The notes under the pieces are model-generated. The model saw only the letters and a list, made by a program, of their open reading frames with translations, searched no databases and was not told where the DNA came from. The position numbers were made by a program, and so were the translations under genes. A stretch of DNA of 6,641 nucleotides from Thermoproteota archaeon (GTDB lineage: Archaea; Korarchaeota; Korarchaeia; Korarchaeales; Korarchaeaceae). Where the stretch lies: the NCBI GenBank assembly GCA_003661365.1, contig QMVZ01000093.1, positions 1 through 6,641 on the forward strand. Direction: 5' to 3'. Shown here piece by piece: positions 1 to 5,868 of the stretch (the stretch's first letter is position 1; the number at the start of each line of letters is the position of its first letter).

Positions 1-1152
1 AATCTCATAGAGGTCTCCTACAGCACCAAACCTTGCATAATCGAATATCCTCGCGCTAGGATCCTTGTTTATGGCAACAATAACCTCCGAGTCTTTCATT
101 CCAGCGAGGTGCTGTACAGCCCCAGAAATTCCGCATGCGATGTAGAGCTTTGGTCTAACCGTTTTCCCGCTTAACCCAACCTGTCTACTCTTTGGCATCC
201 ATCCCTTATCAACAACACTCCTGCTTGCAGCTACTGTGCCTCCAAGAAGATTTGCCAGTTCTTCGAGGAGCTTGAAGTCTTCTGGAGCTCTAAGCCCTCT
301 ACCTCCTGCAACAATAATTTCTGCATCTTCTATGCTCTGCCCTTCCTTTATAACTCTCTTTTCTTTTAACACCCTAGTCCTATCCCGCAAGTTAGCTGGT
401 ATATTTCTCTCCATAACCAAGCCTTCCCTGTTTGGATCCTCTTCTGCCTCCTTCATTACCTTGTATCTAACTGTAGCCATCTGGGGCCTCTTCTCTTTGC
501 ATACGATGGTAGCCATTATGTTCCCTCCATAAGCTGGCCTAGTCTGGATCAAATTTCCCTCCTCATCCACGTCTAGACCAGTGCAATCGGCTGTTAGTCC
601 TGTTTTGAGCCTTGCCGCTATCACAGGAGCCAAAGCTCTTCCAAAGCTTGTTCCACCCATGAGCAATATGCTTGGCATCCCTGCTTTAACGGCGTCAACT
701 ATGACATCTGCATAAGGGTCTTCTCTCAAGATCTCAAGCCTCTCATCGTCGTAAACTAGAACTTTGTCGGCTCCCCTTCTTACAAGACCCTTAGCATACT
801 TTCTAACATCTTTTCCTATAAGAACACATGTTAGCTCCTCTCCTAACTTGTCAGCAAGCTTCCTTCCTATCCATAGGAGTTCGTACGTTATTCGGTGGAT
901 CTTCCTCCTTCTCTGTTCAGCTACAACCATAACTCCTTTGTACTTGGACTTGTCCTCAAACTCTTTGGCAGCCTCTAATAGCTCTAATGCTCCCTCTGTA
1001 CAGGCAGATATGCATACCCCGCATAGCTGACAGCAGCCCTCGTCTATTGTAGCCTTTCCCTCAACAAGGGTAATGCAACCATAAGGACATGCGCTAACGC
1101 AGGCACCACATCCTGTGCATTTCTCCTCTATAACTCTTAACGTCCCAGCCAT
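1..1152 (-). CDS. etfA: Electron transfer flavoprotein alpha subunit with N-terminal 2x[4Fe-4S] ferredoxin domain (3' end cut by window)
   Basis: The frame is open from an ATG at 1152 to base 1, giving 384 residues. The stop lies outside the window; Etf-alpha proteins usually end about 15-20 residues after the last visible motif (GDLYEI). Residues 1-60 form a bacterial-type ferredoxin domain with two cysteine sets, C12-C15-C18-C22 followed by Pro, and C41-C44-C47-C51 followed by Thr. The Etf alpha/beta nucleotide-binding domain follows at about 68-260. The C-terminal FAD domain has AGGRG (282-286), GLSGKTV (326-332) and the Etf-alpha family signature from LYIACGISG to INKD (336-364). The protein forms a cytoplasmic heterodimer with EtfB and carries FAD. 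The extra ferredoxin domain is known from LctC-type and related bifurcating Etf-alpha proteins, where it exchanges electrons with ferredoxin. Only 4 bases separate it from etfB, and its ribosome binding site lies over the etfB stop, so the two are cotranscribed. Family assignment is firm; bifurcation is inferred. Confidence 0.96.
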   Translation of the reverse strand, partial: MAGTLRVIEEKCTGCGACVSACPYGCITLVEGKATIDEGCCQLCGVCISACTEGALELLEAAKEFEDKSKYKGVMVVAEQRRRKIHRITYELLWIGRKLADKLGEELTCVLIGKDVRKYAKGLVRRGADKVLVYDDERLEILREDPYADVIVDAVKAGMPSILLMGGTSFGRALAPVIAARLKTGLTADCTGLDVDEEGNLIQTRPAYGGNIMATIVCKEKRPQMATVRYKVMKEAEEDPNREGLVMERNIPANLRDRTRVLKEKRVIKEGQSIEDAEIIVAGGRGLRAPEDFKLLEELANLLGGTVAASRSVVDKGWMPKSRQVGLSGKTVRPKLYIACGISGAVQHLAGMKDSEVIVAINKDPSARIFDYARFGAVGDLYEI

Positions 1153-1156
1153 TACA

Positions 1157-1163
1157 TCACCTC
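1157..1163 (-). promoter_or_regulatory. Ribosome binding site of etfA overlapping the etfB stop
   Basis: The minus strand reads GAGGTGA followed by TGTA and the etfA ATG. The TGA of this Shine-Dalgarno sequence is also the etfB stop codon. This fixes the etfA start at 1152 and suggests translational coupling of the two subunits. Confidence 0.8.
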
Positions 1164-1960
1164 ACAAGTCCAAGTTCAATCACCTTCTCAACTAGCTTCT
1201 TAGCAAGTTCTTTTGGATCTCCCTCAAGAATTTCTCCTTTAGATGGTTCTGGAGGAGTTTCTACTTTTATCACCCTCGTTGGGGAGCCTTCGAGCCCAAA
1301 CCTGCCTTTTTCGCATACATCAGAAAGATCAGCAGCTGTCCAGATCTTAATTTCGGCCCTTTTTGCCCTGAGTATATCCTTGAGTGATGGAAGCCTTGGC
1401 TCATTAATGTCCTTTGTGACTGTTAGGAGGCAAGGGATTGGAACTTGAACTACTTGAAAACCCTCCTCTATCTCCCTGTGAACTATTAGGTGCCTGTCTC
1501 CAATCTCTTCTATCTTCCTTACGTAGGGAACAAATGGAATTCCAAGGTTTTCAGCGAGTTCAGGGCCCACTTGAGCTGTGTCTCCATCAGTAGTCTTTTC
1601 ACCGCAGAATATGAGGTCAAACTCACCAATTTTCCTGATGGCGCATGCTAAAGTGTAAGAGGTGGCTAGAGTGTCTGCACCTGCTAAAGCTCTATCAGAC
1701 AAGAGTATTGCTTCATCTGCTCCAATAGCTAAAGCTTCTCTAAGCGTAGACTCGGCTTGAGGGGGTCCCATGCTTAGGGCTATGACCTTTCCTCCAAATC
1801 TTTCTTTGAGCCTTACCGCTTCTTCTAGTGCGTTCAGATCGAAGGGATTTGTTTCCACCTCAATTCCTTCTCTTATCAACGTTCCTCTTTCTGGATCTAT
1901 CTTTACTTCCTGAGTAGCTGGAACCTGCTTTAGACAGACTATGATCCTAAACCCAGCCAT
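1157..1960 (-). CDS. etfB: Electron transfer flavoprotein beta subunit, bifurcating-type features
   Basis: This 267-residue protein has the normal length for Etf-beta. The N-terminus has the family pattern CLKQVPATQEVKID (9-22), GTLIREG (26-32) and NPFDLNALEEA (38-48). The nucleotide-binding part has SDRALAGADTLATSY (88-102) and DGDTAQVGPELAENLG (125-140). The Etf-beta signature runs from V160 to T180 (VHREIEEGFQV, then PCLLT). It forms the cytoplasmic heterodimer with EtfA. In bifurcating or confurcating Etfs this subunit binds a second FAD that exchanges hydride with NAD(H). The DGDTAQVGP and GADTLATSY forms resemble those of clostridial and Acetobacterium bifurcating Etfs more than the mitochondrial AMP-binding type; this comparison is from memory. 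The ATG at 1960 is preceded by a strong AGGTGAT site. It is the first gene of the etfBA operon and is transcribed divergently from the FAD-dependent dehydrogenase at 2172. Confidence 0.96.
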   Translation of the reverse strand: MAGFRIIVCLKQVPATQEVKIDPERGTLIREGIEVETNPFDLNALEEAVRLKERFGGKVIALSMGPPQAESTLREALAIGADEAILLSDRALAGADTLATSYTLACAIRKIGEFDLIFCGEKTTDGDTAQVGPELAENLGIPFVPYVRKIEEIGDRHLIVHREIEEGFQVVQVPIPCLLTVTKDINEPRLPSLKDILRAKRAEIKIWTAADLSDVCEKGRFGLEGSPTRVIKVETPPEPSKGEILEGDPKELAKKLVEKVIELGLVR

Positions 1961-1963
1961 TCC

Positions 1964-1970
1964 ATCACCT
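1964..1970 (-). promoter_or_regulatory. Ribosome binding site of etfB
   Basis: The minus strand reads AGGTGAT, three bases before the etfB ATG at 1960. It is a near-complete match to the archaeal Shine-Dalgarno consensus, so the message has a true leader rather than being leaderless. Confidence 0.75.
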
Positions 1971-2030
1971 TATGTCCTCATGGGGCTAGCAACGATCATA
2001 CCAGTTCGGTAGTGCTTCCTTTTTTAGGAT

Positions 2031-2038
2031 GTATAAAG
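2031..2038 (-). promoter_or_regulatory. Candidate TATA box of the etfBA operon
   Basis: The minus strand reads CTTTATAC, close to the archaeal TATA consensus. With the usual spacing of about 26 bases, transcription would start near 2008. That leaves a leader of about 48 bases that includes the etfB ribosome binding site. No factor-B element was clearly recognised. Confidence 0.5.
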
Positions 2039-2130
2039 TCATCCATAATTCCTTCTTATTAACTTAGGTCGTTAGTTTCATGTCTTATACGCGCTTGGTG
2101 GTAATTCAATCAGTCTTTCTGAGTCCAAAA

Positions 2131-2146
2131 TAAAGTAAAATAAAAG
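2131..2146 (+). promoter_or_regulatory. Candidate TATA-like promoter element of the lctD-like gene
   Basis: An A/T-rich run (TAAAGTAAAATAAAAG) lies 26-41 bases upstream of the ATG at 2172. A TATA box centred near 2141 would place the transcript start near 2167, so the message would be leaderless or have only a few leader bases. It is about 100 bases from the opposing etfBA TATA candidate, so the two promoters share one control region. Confidence 0.45.
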
Positions 2147-2150
2147 ACCC

Positions 2151-2165
2151 TCACTTAATGAGTGA
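2151..2165. repeat. Short dyad at the start of the lctD-like gene
   Basis: TCACT, then 5 bases, then AGTGA form a perfect 5-bp inverted repeat ending 6 bases before the ATG at 2172. It lies about where transcription would start and its right arm holds GTGA, the only Shine-Dalgarno-like bases of this gene. It could be an operator half-pair, but arms this short arise easily by chance. Confidence 0.25.
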
Positions 2166-2171
2166 CCTATC

Positions 2172-3569
2172 ATGGATCCAAAGGTAATAGAAGGTTTGAA
2201 GTCCATTGTCGGGCCAAATTACGTGATAAGCGATCCCGAAGGGGTAAAGCCATACCTGCTTGACGAGACGTCAAAGAACATATGTCCTGAACCTTTCTTA
2301 GATGTAGTTGTTGTTAAGCCAAAAAATACGGAAGAAGTCTCAAAGGTGATGAAATTCGCCTACAACAATGAAATTCCAGTCGTGCCAAGAGGAGGAGGAA
2401 CAGGGCTTGCAGGAGGCGTTGTACCAATAAAACCATCGATAATCTTGTCTTTGGAACGGATTAAAGAGAAGATCGAAGTTGATAAGGGCAATCTGACAAT
2501 GACCTGCGATGCTGGCGTTACTCTTGGCGAGATATTAGAGCACCTTGAAAAGAACATTGAGGATCTATGGTTTCCACTTCACCCTGGGGACGAAGGAGCC
2601 ACGATTGGAGGTCTAGCGGCTTGCAATGCAGGAGGAGCTAGGGCTGTGAAATACGGGGTAATGAGAAACTACGTTGCTGGAATGACTGTGGTGCTCCCTA
2701 CAGGAGAAGTGCTCAGGCTCGGAGGGAAGATGGTGAAAAACGTCACAGGATACAACTTGATGCATCTCCTCATAGGTAGTGAGGGAACCTTAGGCATAAT
2801 TACTGAGGTGACCTTCAGGCTAAGACCAAAACCCTGGGGAACATATACATTGGTCGTCCCGTATGAGGATCCAAATAAGGCAATAGAAACGGTTCCTCCA
2901 ATATTAAGGAGTGGAGTCATCCCTCTTGCCATAGAGTACATAGAGAAAGAGGGGATAGAGGCTGGAGAGAAGGCTACTGGAGAGAAGTGGCCAGTAAAAG
3001 AGGGACAGGCCTTCCTTATGATTGTTCTGGAGGGCATGAGCGAGGAGGAGCTTTTGAGCATGAGCGAGAAGGTTGCAGAAATATGTCAGGGACACGGTGC
3101 AACTGACATATTCTTGGCAGATACGAGGAGGCAACAGGAGAGGATACTAAAAATTAGAAGCCTGATCTATGAGGGACTGAAGGATGAGACTGTTGAGATA
3201 TTAGATGTAGGGGTGCCTATTGCCAGCATAGCTGAATTCGTTAACGAGAGCAGGAAGATTGGAGAGAAGTACGGAATGAAGATAGTCCAATACGGTCATG
3301 CTGGAGATGGAAACGTTCATCAACACCCACTAAAGACTGGCTTCAAGGAGGAAGAGTGGAGAGAATTTTACCCTGATCTGAAAAAAGAGATATTTGCACT
3401 AGCCAGGAGACTTGGGGGCACCTTAACAGCAGAACATGGGATAGGGTTGATAAAGAGGGAAGATCTGTTATCTTATTTGAGCGAGGAGGAAATCAGGCTG
3501 ATGAAGGGAATCAAATCTTTATTTGACCCCAAGAATCTCCTTAACCCTGGGAAAGTTGTGGTTCTTTAA
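2172..3569 (+). CDS. FAD-dependent 2-hydroxyacid (D-lactate/glycolate) dehydrogenase, GlcD/LctD type
   Basis: At 465 residues this matches the length of the LctD/GlcD flavoprotein subunit. The N-terminal FAD-binding domain (PCMH fold, about 38-220) shows PRGGGTGLAGG (72-82), the long FAD-contact segment HPGDEGATIGG followed by NAGGARAVKYG, KNVTGYNL and GSEGTLGIITEVTF. The C-terminal FAD-oxidase domain (about 225-465) has YGHAGDGNVH and AEHGIG, whose histidines bind metal and substrate in this family, and ends with the usual LFDPKNLLNPGK. No C-terminal iron-sulfur domain is fused, so electrons must leave through a partner. The divergent etfBA operon, with a ferredoxin-bearing EtfA, supplies one, as in the LctBCD complex of Acetobacterium woodii. 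The likely reaction is oxidation of D-lactate or another 2-hydroxyacid to the 2-oxoacid in the cytoplasm. The substrate cannot be read from the sequence. Only a weak GAGTGA precedes the ATG. Confidence 0.9.
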   Translation: MDPKVIEGLKSIVGPNYVISDPEGVKPYLLDETSKNICPEPFLDVVVVKPKNTEEVSKVMKFAYNNEIPVVPRGGGTGLAGGVVPIKPSIILSLERIKEKIEVDKGNLTMTCDAGVTLGEILEHLEKNIEDLWFPLHPGDEGATIGGLAACNAGGARAVKYGVMRNYVAGMTVVLPTGEVLRLGGKMVKNVTGYNLMHLLIGSEGTLGIITEVTFRLRPKPWGTYTLVVPYEDPNKAIETVPPILRSGVIPLAIEYIEKEGIEAGEKATGEKWPVKEGQAFLMIVLEGMSEEELLSMSEKVAEICQGHGATDIFLADTRRQQERILKIRSLIYEGLKDETVEILDVGVPIASIAEFVNESRKIGEKYGMKIVQYGHAGDGNVHQHPLKTGFKEEEWREFYPDLKKEIFALARRLGGTLTAEHGIGLIKREDLLSYLSEEEIRLMKGIKSLFDPKNLLNPGKVVVL

Positions 3570-3603
3570 CTCTGCATCAAGATGAGATTTCGTGGGACAG
3601 GCA

Positions 3604-3619
3604 TGCTTAGAGCTAAGCA
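3604..3619. repeat. Near-perfect palindrome in the convergent spacer
   Basis: TGCTTAG and CTAAGCA form a perfect 7-bp inverted repeat around a 2-base centre. It lies between the convergent stops at 3569 and 3681. No T-run follows on either strand, so a terminator role is not supported. It shares the 9-mer GAGCTAAGC with the palindrome at 5811-5827, so it may be a protein binding site. Confidence 0.4.
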
Positions 3620-3647
3620 ACATAGAAAAGCCTAAGGCAGCAACATA
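3616..3647 (+). repeat. Pair of 9-base direct repeats AGCAACATA
   Basis: AGCAACATA occurs at 3616-3624 and again at 3639-3647, with the small dyad GCCTAAGGC (3630-3638) between them. The first copy overlaps the end of the 3604-3619 palindrome. Another 9-mer, ATGAGATTT, occurs at 3582-3590 and 3668-3676 in the same spacer. No open frame of note was seen here. The repeats are short and their role, if any, is unknown. Confidence 0.3.
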
Positions 3648-3680
3648 AGGTCTTCAAAGCCATATGCATGAGATTTGCCC

Positions 3681-4301
3681 TTATCTCTTCTTCTCAGGAC
3701 TGTATGCAACGATACCAACGGATATATCGCCTTTTTCAGGTGGCTTTAGCAGAACTTTGAGCCTTTTACTTCCAAACAATGACCTTGCCCATTCAGTTGC
3801 CTTCTCAACGTATTCCTTCTTTGATACGTAAACGGTTGCTGACATGAAATCCCTATCTACAATCCCATAATCTTCCTTTACAGCATTGATAGACCTTTCT
3901 ATGTCTTCTATCTCCTCCTCTATTGTACCAGAGATTCTAGGTTCGATTTTCAGAAAGATGTACTCGCCCACCTTGCTAACAGACATTCTTATATCGCTGT
4001 ACTCGCGGAGAGATCTCATTTCAAGCTGTCTAGCGTTTCTTAACAGCTCTCTAACCTTTCTTCTTCCAAGAAGCATTCCAATAAGTTCGCCAGCAGTGAC
4101 GGAAACGAAGGTGATTATAACCCACTTCGGAAGGAATGTGACAAACCACTCAAGCGTCTGCTCGAAGTTGGTTGGTTTTAGCAGAAAACTCCAGAAGTTT
4201 AGAACAAATATAGGCACCCAATACGCTATGGTAGTAATTGTGAAAAGGATCTCTACGGCACGACCCCGGTACCTGTTCTCTATCCTTTCTTCGTCTATCA
4301 A
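3681..4301 (-). CDS. Two-pass membrane protein with C-terminal cytoplasmic domain, function unknown
   Basis: I do not recognise this 206-residue protein. It starts at TTG (4301). No ATG or GTG lies in frame between the upstream stop (4335-4337) and the first membrane segment, so TTG is the best start. Two hydrophobic segments, about 18-41 and 60-79, are joined by a short loop with two Glu. Basic residues flank the pair (RYRGR before, RRKVRELLR after), so the positive-inside rule puts both ends in the cytoplasm. Residues 80-101 look like a basic helix, followed by a mixed alpha/beta domain of about 100 residues with an acidic helix (EEEIEDIERSI) and a charged C-terminus. The divergent neighbour, 74 bases away, is a small GTPase. 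The natural inference is that the cytoplasmic domain anchors, regulates or senses for that GTPase. Nothing in the sequence names a reaction. Confidence 0.8.
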   Translation of the reverse strand: MIDEERIENRYRGRAVEILFTITTIAYWVPIFVLNFWSFLLKPTNFEQTLEWFVTFLPKWVIITFVSVTAGELIGMLLGRRKVRELLRNARQLEMRSLREYSDIRMSVSKVGEYIFLKIEPRISGTIEEEIEDIERSINAVKEDYGIVDRDFMSATVYVSKKEYVEKATEWARSLFGSKRLKVLLKPPEKGDISVGIVAYSPEKKR

Positions 4302-4331
4302 CGATATATCATTCTTATAATAGGTAGCTTG

Positions 4332-4339
4332 CTTTTATG
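4332..4339. promoter_or_regulatory. Shared TATA-like element between the membrane protein and GTPase genes
   Basis: CTTTTATG on the plus strand (CATAAAAG on the minus strand) is the best A/T-rich element in the 74-base divergent spacer. It lies about 40 bases before the GTPase ATG and about 35 bases before the membrane protein TTG. Either direction would give a leader of roughly 9-14 bases. A second candidate for the minus strand, TTATAAG at 4314-4320, sits too close to the TTG. Confidence 0.35.
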
Positions 4340-4375
4340 TTATTTCCTTGGTAGGTTATGAGACGGTAGTGAACA

Positions 4376-4957
4376 ATGCGGGAAATCAAGATATACGTCG
4401 CAGGCCCACATAAAGCTGGTAAGACTACCGTAATCCACTATTTAGATCCAGACTCGATTACTATTGACTATTCAGGCTCAGGAGGGTCAACTACTGTAGG
4501 GTTTGACTATGGAATCGTCTACTGGGTTCCAAGAAAGAAAAAGTTGATTCCTTTAGAAGAACATAGGAGGAAAAAGGATAAGTATTCTGATCAGGATATC
4601 TGGAAGGTTGTTCTCGTAGGAACCCCTGGTCAGGAGAGGTTTGCTCCGGTAAGAGAGTCCCTCGTGAGAGGATGCTCAGCAATCGTTTATGTTGTAGATA
4701 GCGCGGATTTCGATGAGAGGGCCCTTAAGATATTCCGAGAAATAGGCACCTACTTCGATGAAGGCACGCCAATGGTTGTTCTAGCAAACAAGCAAGATCT
4801 TAAAGGAGCTCTTAAGGGACGAGAAGTCGTTATGAAATTGGGAGTAAATGCCCCAGTCTTTGAGACGATAGCAATAAAGGGTAAGAAAGTAAAAGAGGCT
4901 CTCATAACTCTTCTAGCGATTGTGAGGTCGTCCAGATATTCTAATCCAAATTCATAA
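4376..4957 (+). CDS. Ras-like small GTPase with GTPGQ-type G3 motif
   Basis: This 193-residue single-domain P-loop GTPase shows all five G motifs. They are G1 GPHKAGKT (10-17), G2 threonines T39/T40 in STTVGFDYG, G3 GTPGQERF (82-89), G4 NKQD (138-141) and a G5-like TIAIKGK (164-170). The G3 motif has Gly where Ras and Arf have the Mg-contacting Asp (DxxG). To my knowledge the same GTPGQ form occurs in the SRPRB/MglA-like group COG2229, which includes CvnD of Streptomyces conservons, so it is a family trait and not decay. Between G2 and G3 there is a basic stretch (52-75, with KKK and RRKK) that lengthens the interswitch hairpin and could contact lipid head groups or a partner. No lipidation motif or membrane segment is visible, so it is soluble. 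The divergent two-pass membrane protein is the likely partner. It overlaps the convergent phosphatase by 6 bases. Its signalling target is unknown. Confidence 0.9.
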   Translation: MREIKIYVAGPHKAGKTTVIHYLDPDSITIDYSGSGGSTTVGFDYGIVYWVPRKKKLIPLEEHRRKKDKYSDQDIWKVVLVGTPGQERFAPVRESLVRGCSAIVYVVDSADFDERALKIFREIGTYFDEGTPMVVLANKQDLKGALKGREVVMKLGVNAPVFETIAIKGKKVKEALITLLAIVRSSRYSNPNS

Positions 4958-5737
4958 TTTCTTCAGTACTTGGTTTCTTTTTGTGAAGGTCGCAATTTCT
5001 TTGTAGCCGACTTTTTTCATCAAATCTAGGGCTTTATCAAAGTGCCTTCCAACTTCCCAAGGTTTGTGGGAATCGGATCCAAGTGTAACTGGAATTCCCA
5101 TGCACCAACAAATGTTCAGAATTCTTTCTCCAGGGTAGACCTCCCTAGCAGGCTTTTCCAATCCTGAAGTGTTTATCTCTACGCAGAGCCTGTTTATTTT
5201 GATTTTTTCAAGAACAGCAGTTATTTTAGGCATTATATCAACTGTTGGCCTGAATCCAAACTTCTTTACTAAATCCAAGTGGCCAACTATGTCGAAGAGT
5301 CGCGAGGATGCCATCTTTTCAACGAGAGAGAAATACTGCAAGTAAACCTCGTTAATGTCCCTTTCATAATATCCCCTTATGTAGCGAGGGTCGTCTATTA
5401 CCCAATCATCTAAAAAGTGGACTGAACCTATGACGTAATCGAAAGAGAACTCCTCGACAACCCTCCTTATCTCCTCTTCTTTGCCGAGAAAGTAATCGAC
5501 CTCAGCCCCCAGCTTCACAGGAATGCTTGACTCCTTCTCAACGTTTTCAACTAACCTGATGTAATCCTCGATTTGAGTTACCTTCATCGCGTACTCTGGT
5601 CTCCACTTATCCACCATTATGTGGTCTGAAAAGCCTATTTCGGAGATCCCCTTCCTTTCTGCCTCTTTAACGTATTCTATGGGCTTTCCCTTAGCATGTC
5701 CGCAGAGATATGTGTGAATGTGGTAGTCCACAATCAT
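4952..5737 (-). CDS. Histidinol-phosphatase of the PHP family (HisK/HisJ type)
   Basis: The protein removes phosphate from L-histidinol phosphate, the penultimate part of histidine biosynthesis, using a trinuclear metal centre in a PHP TIM-barrel-like fold. From the start at 5737 it has 261 residues, the usual length. Motifs in order are DYHIHTYLCGHA (H6, H8), FSDH (36-39), GAEVDYF (77-83, E79), GSVHFL (104-109, H107), GHLDLVKKFG (152-161, H153), EINTSG (187-192) and SDSHKPWEVG (221-230, D222, H224). The frame extends upstream to an ATG at 5791. The shorter start is preferred because the metal motif normally follows within a few residues, and a TATA box lies 28 bases upstream of it, which suits a leaderless message. 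No other his gene is adjacent. A different small phosphoester as substrate cannot be excluded. Confidence 0.88.
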   Translation of the reverse strand: MIVDYHIHTYLCGHAKGKPIEYVKEAERKGISEIGFSDHIMVDKWRPEYAMKVTQIEDYIRLVENVEKESSIPVKLGAEVDYFLGKEEEIRRVVEEFSFDYVIGSVHFLDDWVIDDPRYIRGYYERDINEVYLQYFSLVEKMASSRLFDIVGHLDLVKKFGFRPTVDIMPKITAVLEKIKINRLCVEINTSGLEKPAREVYPGERILNICWCMGIPVTLGSDSHKPWEVGRHFDKALDLMKKVGYKEIATFTKRNQVLKKL

Positions 5738-5760
5738 TGCATTGTTCCAGAATCGTGATT

Positions 5761-5768
5761 TGATAAAG
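5761..5768 (-). promoter_or_regulatory. TATA box of the histidinol phosphatase gene
   Basis: The minus strand reads CTTTATCA, preceded by the purine-rich GAGAAAAAGT, which could serve as factor-B element. Its centre is about 28 bases from the ATG at 5737, predicting a leaderless transcript. There is no Shine-Dalgarno sequence before that ATG, which agrees. Confidence 0.5.
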
Positions 5769-5810
5769 ACTTTTTCTCGTGAGCTAAACAAAATCTAGGA
5801 GGGACCTTGT

Positions 5811-5827
5811 TCTGAGCTAAGCTCAGA
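5811..5827. repeat. 17-base perfect palindrome, candidate operator
   Basis: TCTGAGCT, one base, then AGCTCAGA form perfect 8-bp arms. The palindrome lies between the phosphatase TATA box (5761-5768) and the short-chain dehydrogenase ATG (5869), just before a T-rich tract (5828-5840) that may serve as the dehydrogenase promoter. A 1-base centre cannot make a stable RNA loop without opening pairs, so a dimeric DNA-binding protein is the more likely reader. A related partial copy, GAGCTAAAC, sits at 5780-5788. Confidence 0.5.
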
Positions 5828-5868
5828 TTACTTTTTCTTAGAGGGGACATCTAATATGCGGATCTGAG

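Noticed and set aside
236..1030. Plus-strand open frames (236-532, 764-1030) opposite etfA
   Set aside because: The opposite strand encodes a full Etf-alpha with all its motifs. These plus-strand peptides are low-complexity Ser/Leu/Pro-rich shadows.
2158..2187. Short upstream frame of 9 codons plus stop overlapping the dehydrogenase ATG
   Set aside because: It has no ribosome binding site, and under the predicted transcript start its ATG would not be in the message.
2360..3134. Minus-strand frames opposite the FAD-dependent dehydrogenase
   Set aside because: They lie wholly within a well-supported gene and show no family motifs.
3604..3619. Bidirectional terminator at the convergent junction
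   Set aside because: The palindrome has almost no loop and no T-run follows it on either strand; archaeal terminators are usually T-rich tracts.
3886..4320. 144-codon plus-strand frame opposite the membrane protein
   Set aside because: The minus-strand frame has two clear membrane segments with a sensible charge pattern. The plus-strand peptide is a Ser/Ile-rich shadow running across the promoter region.
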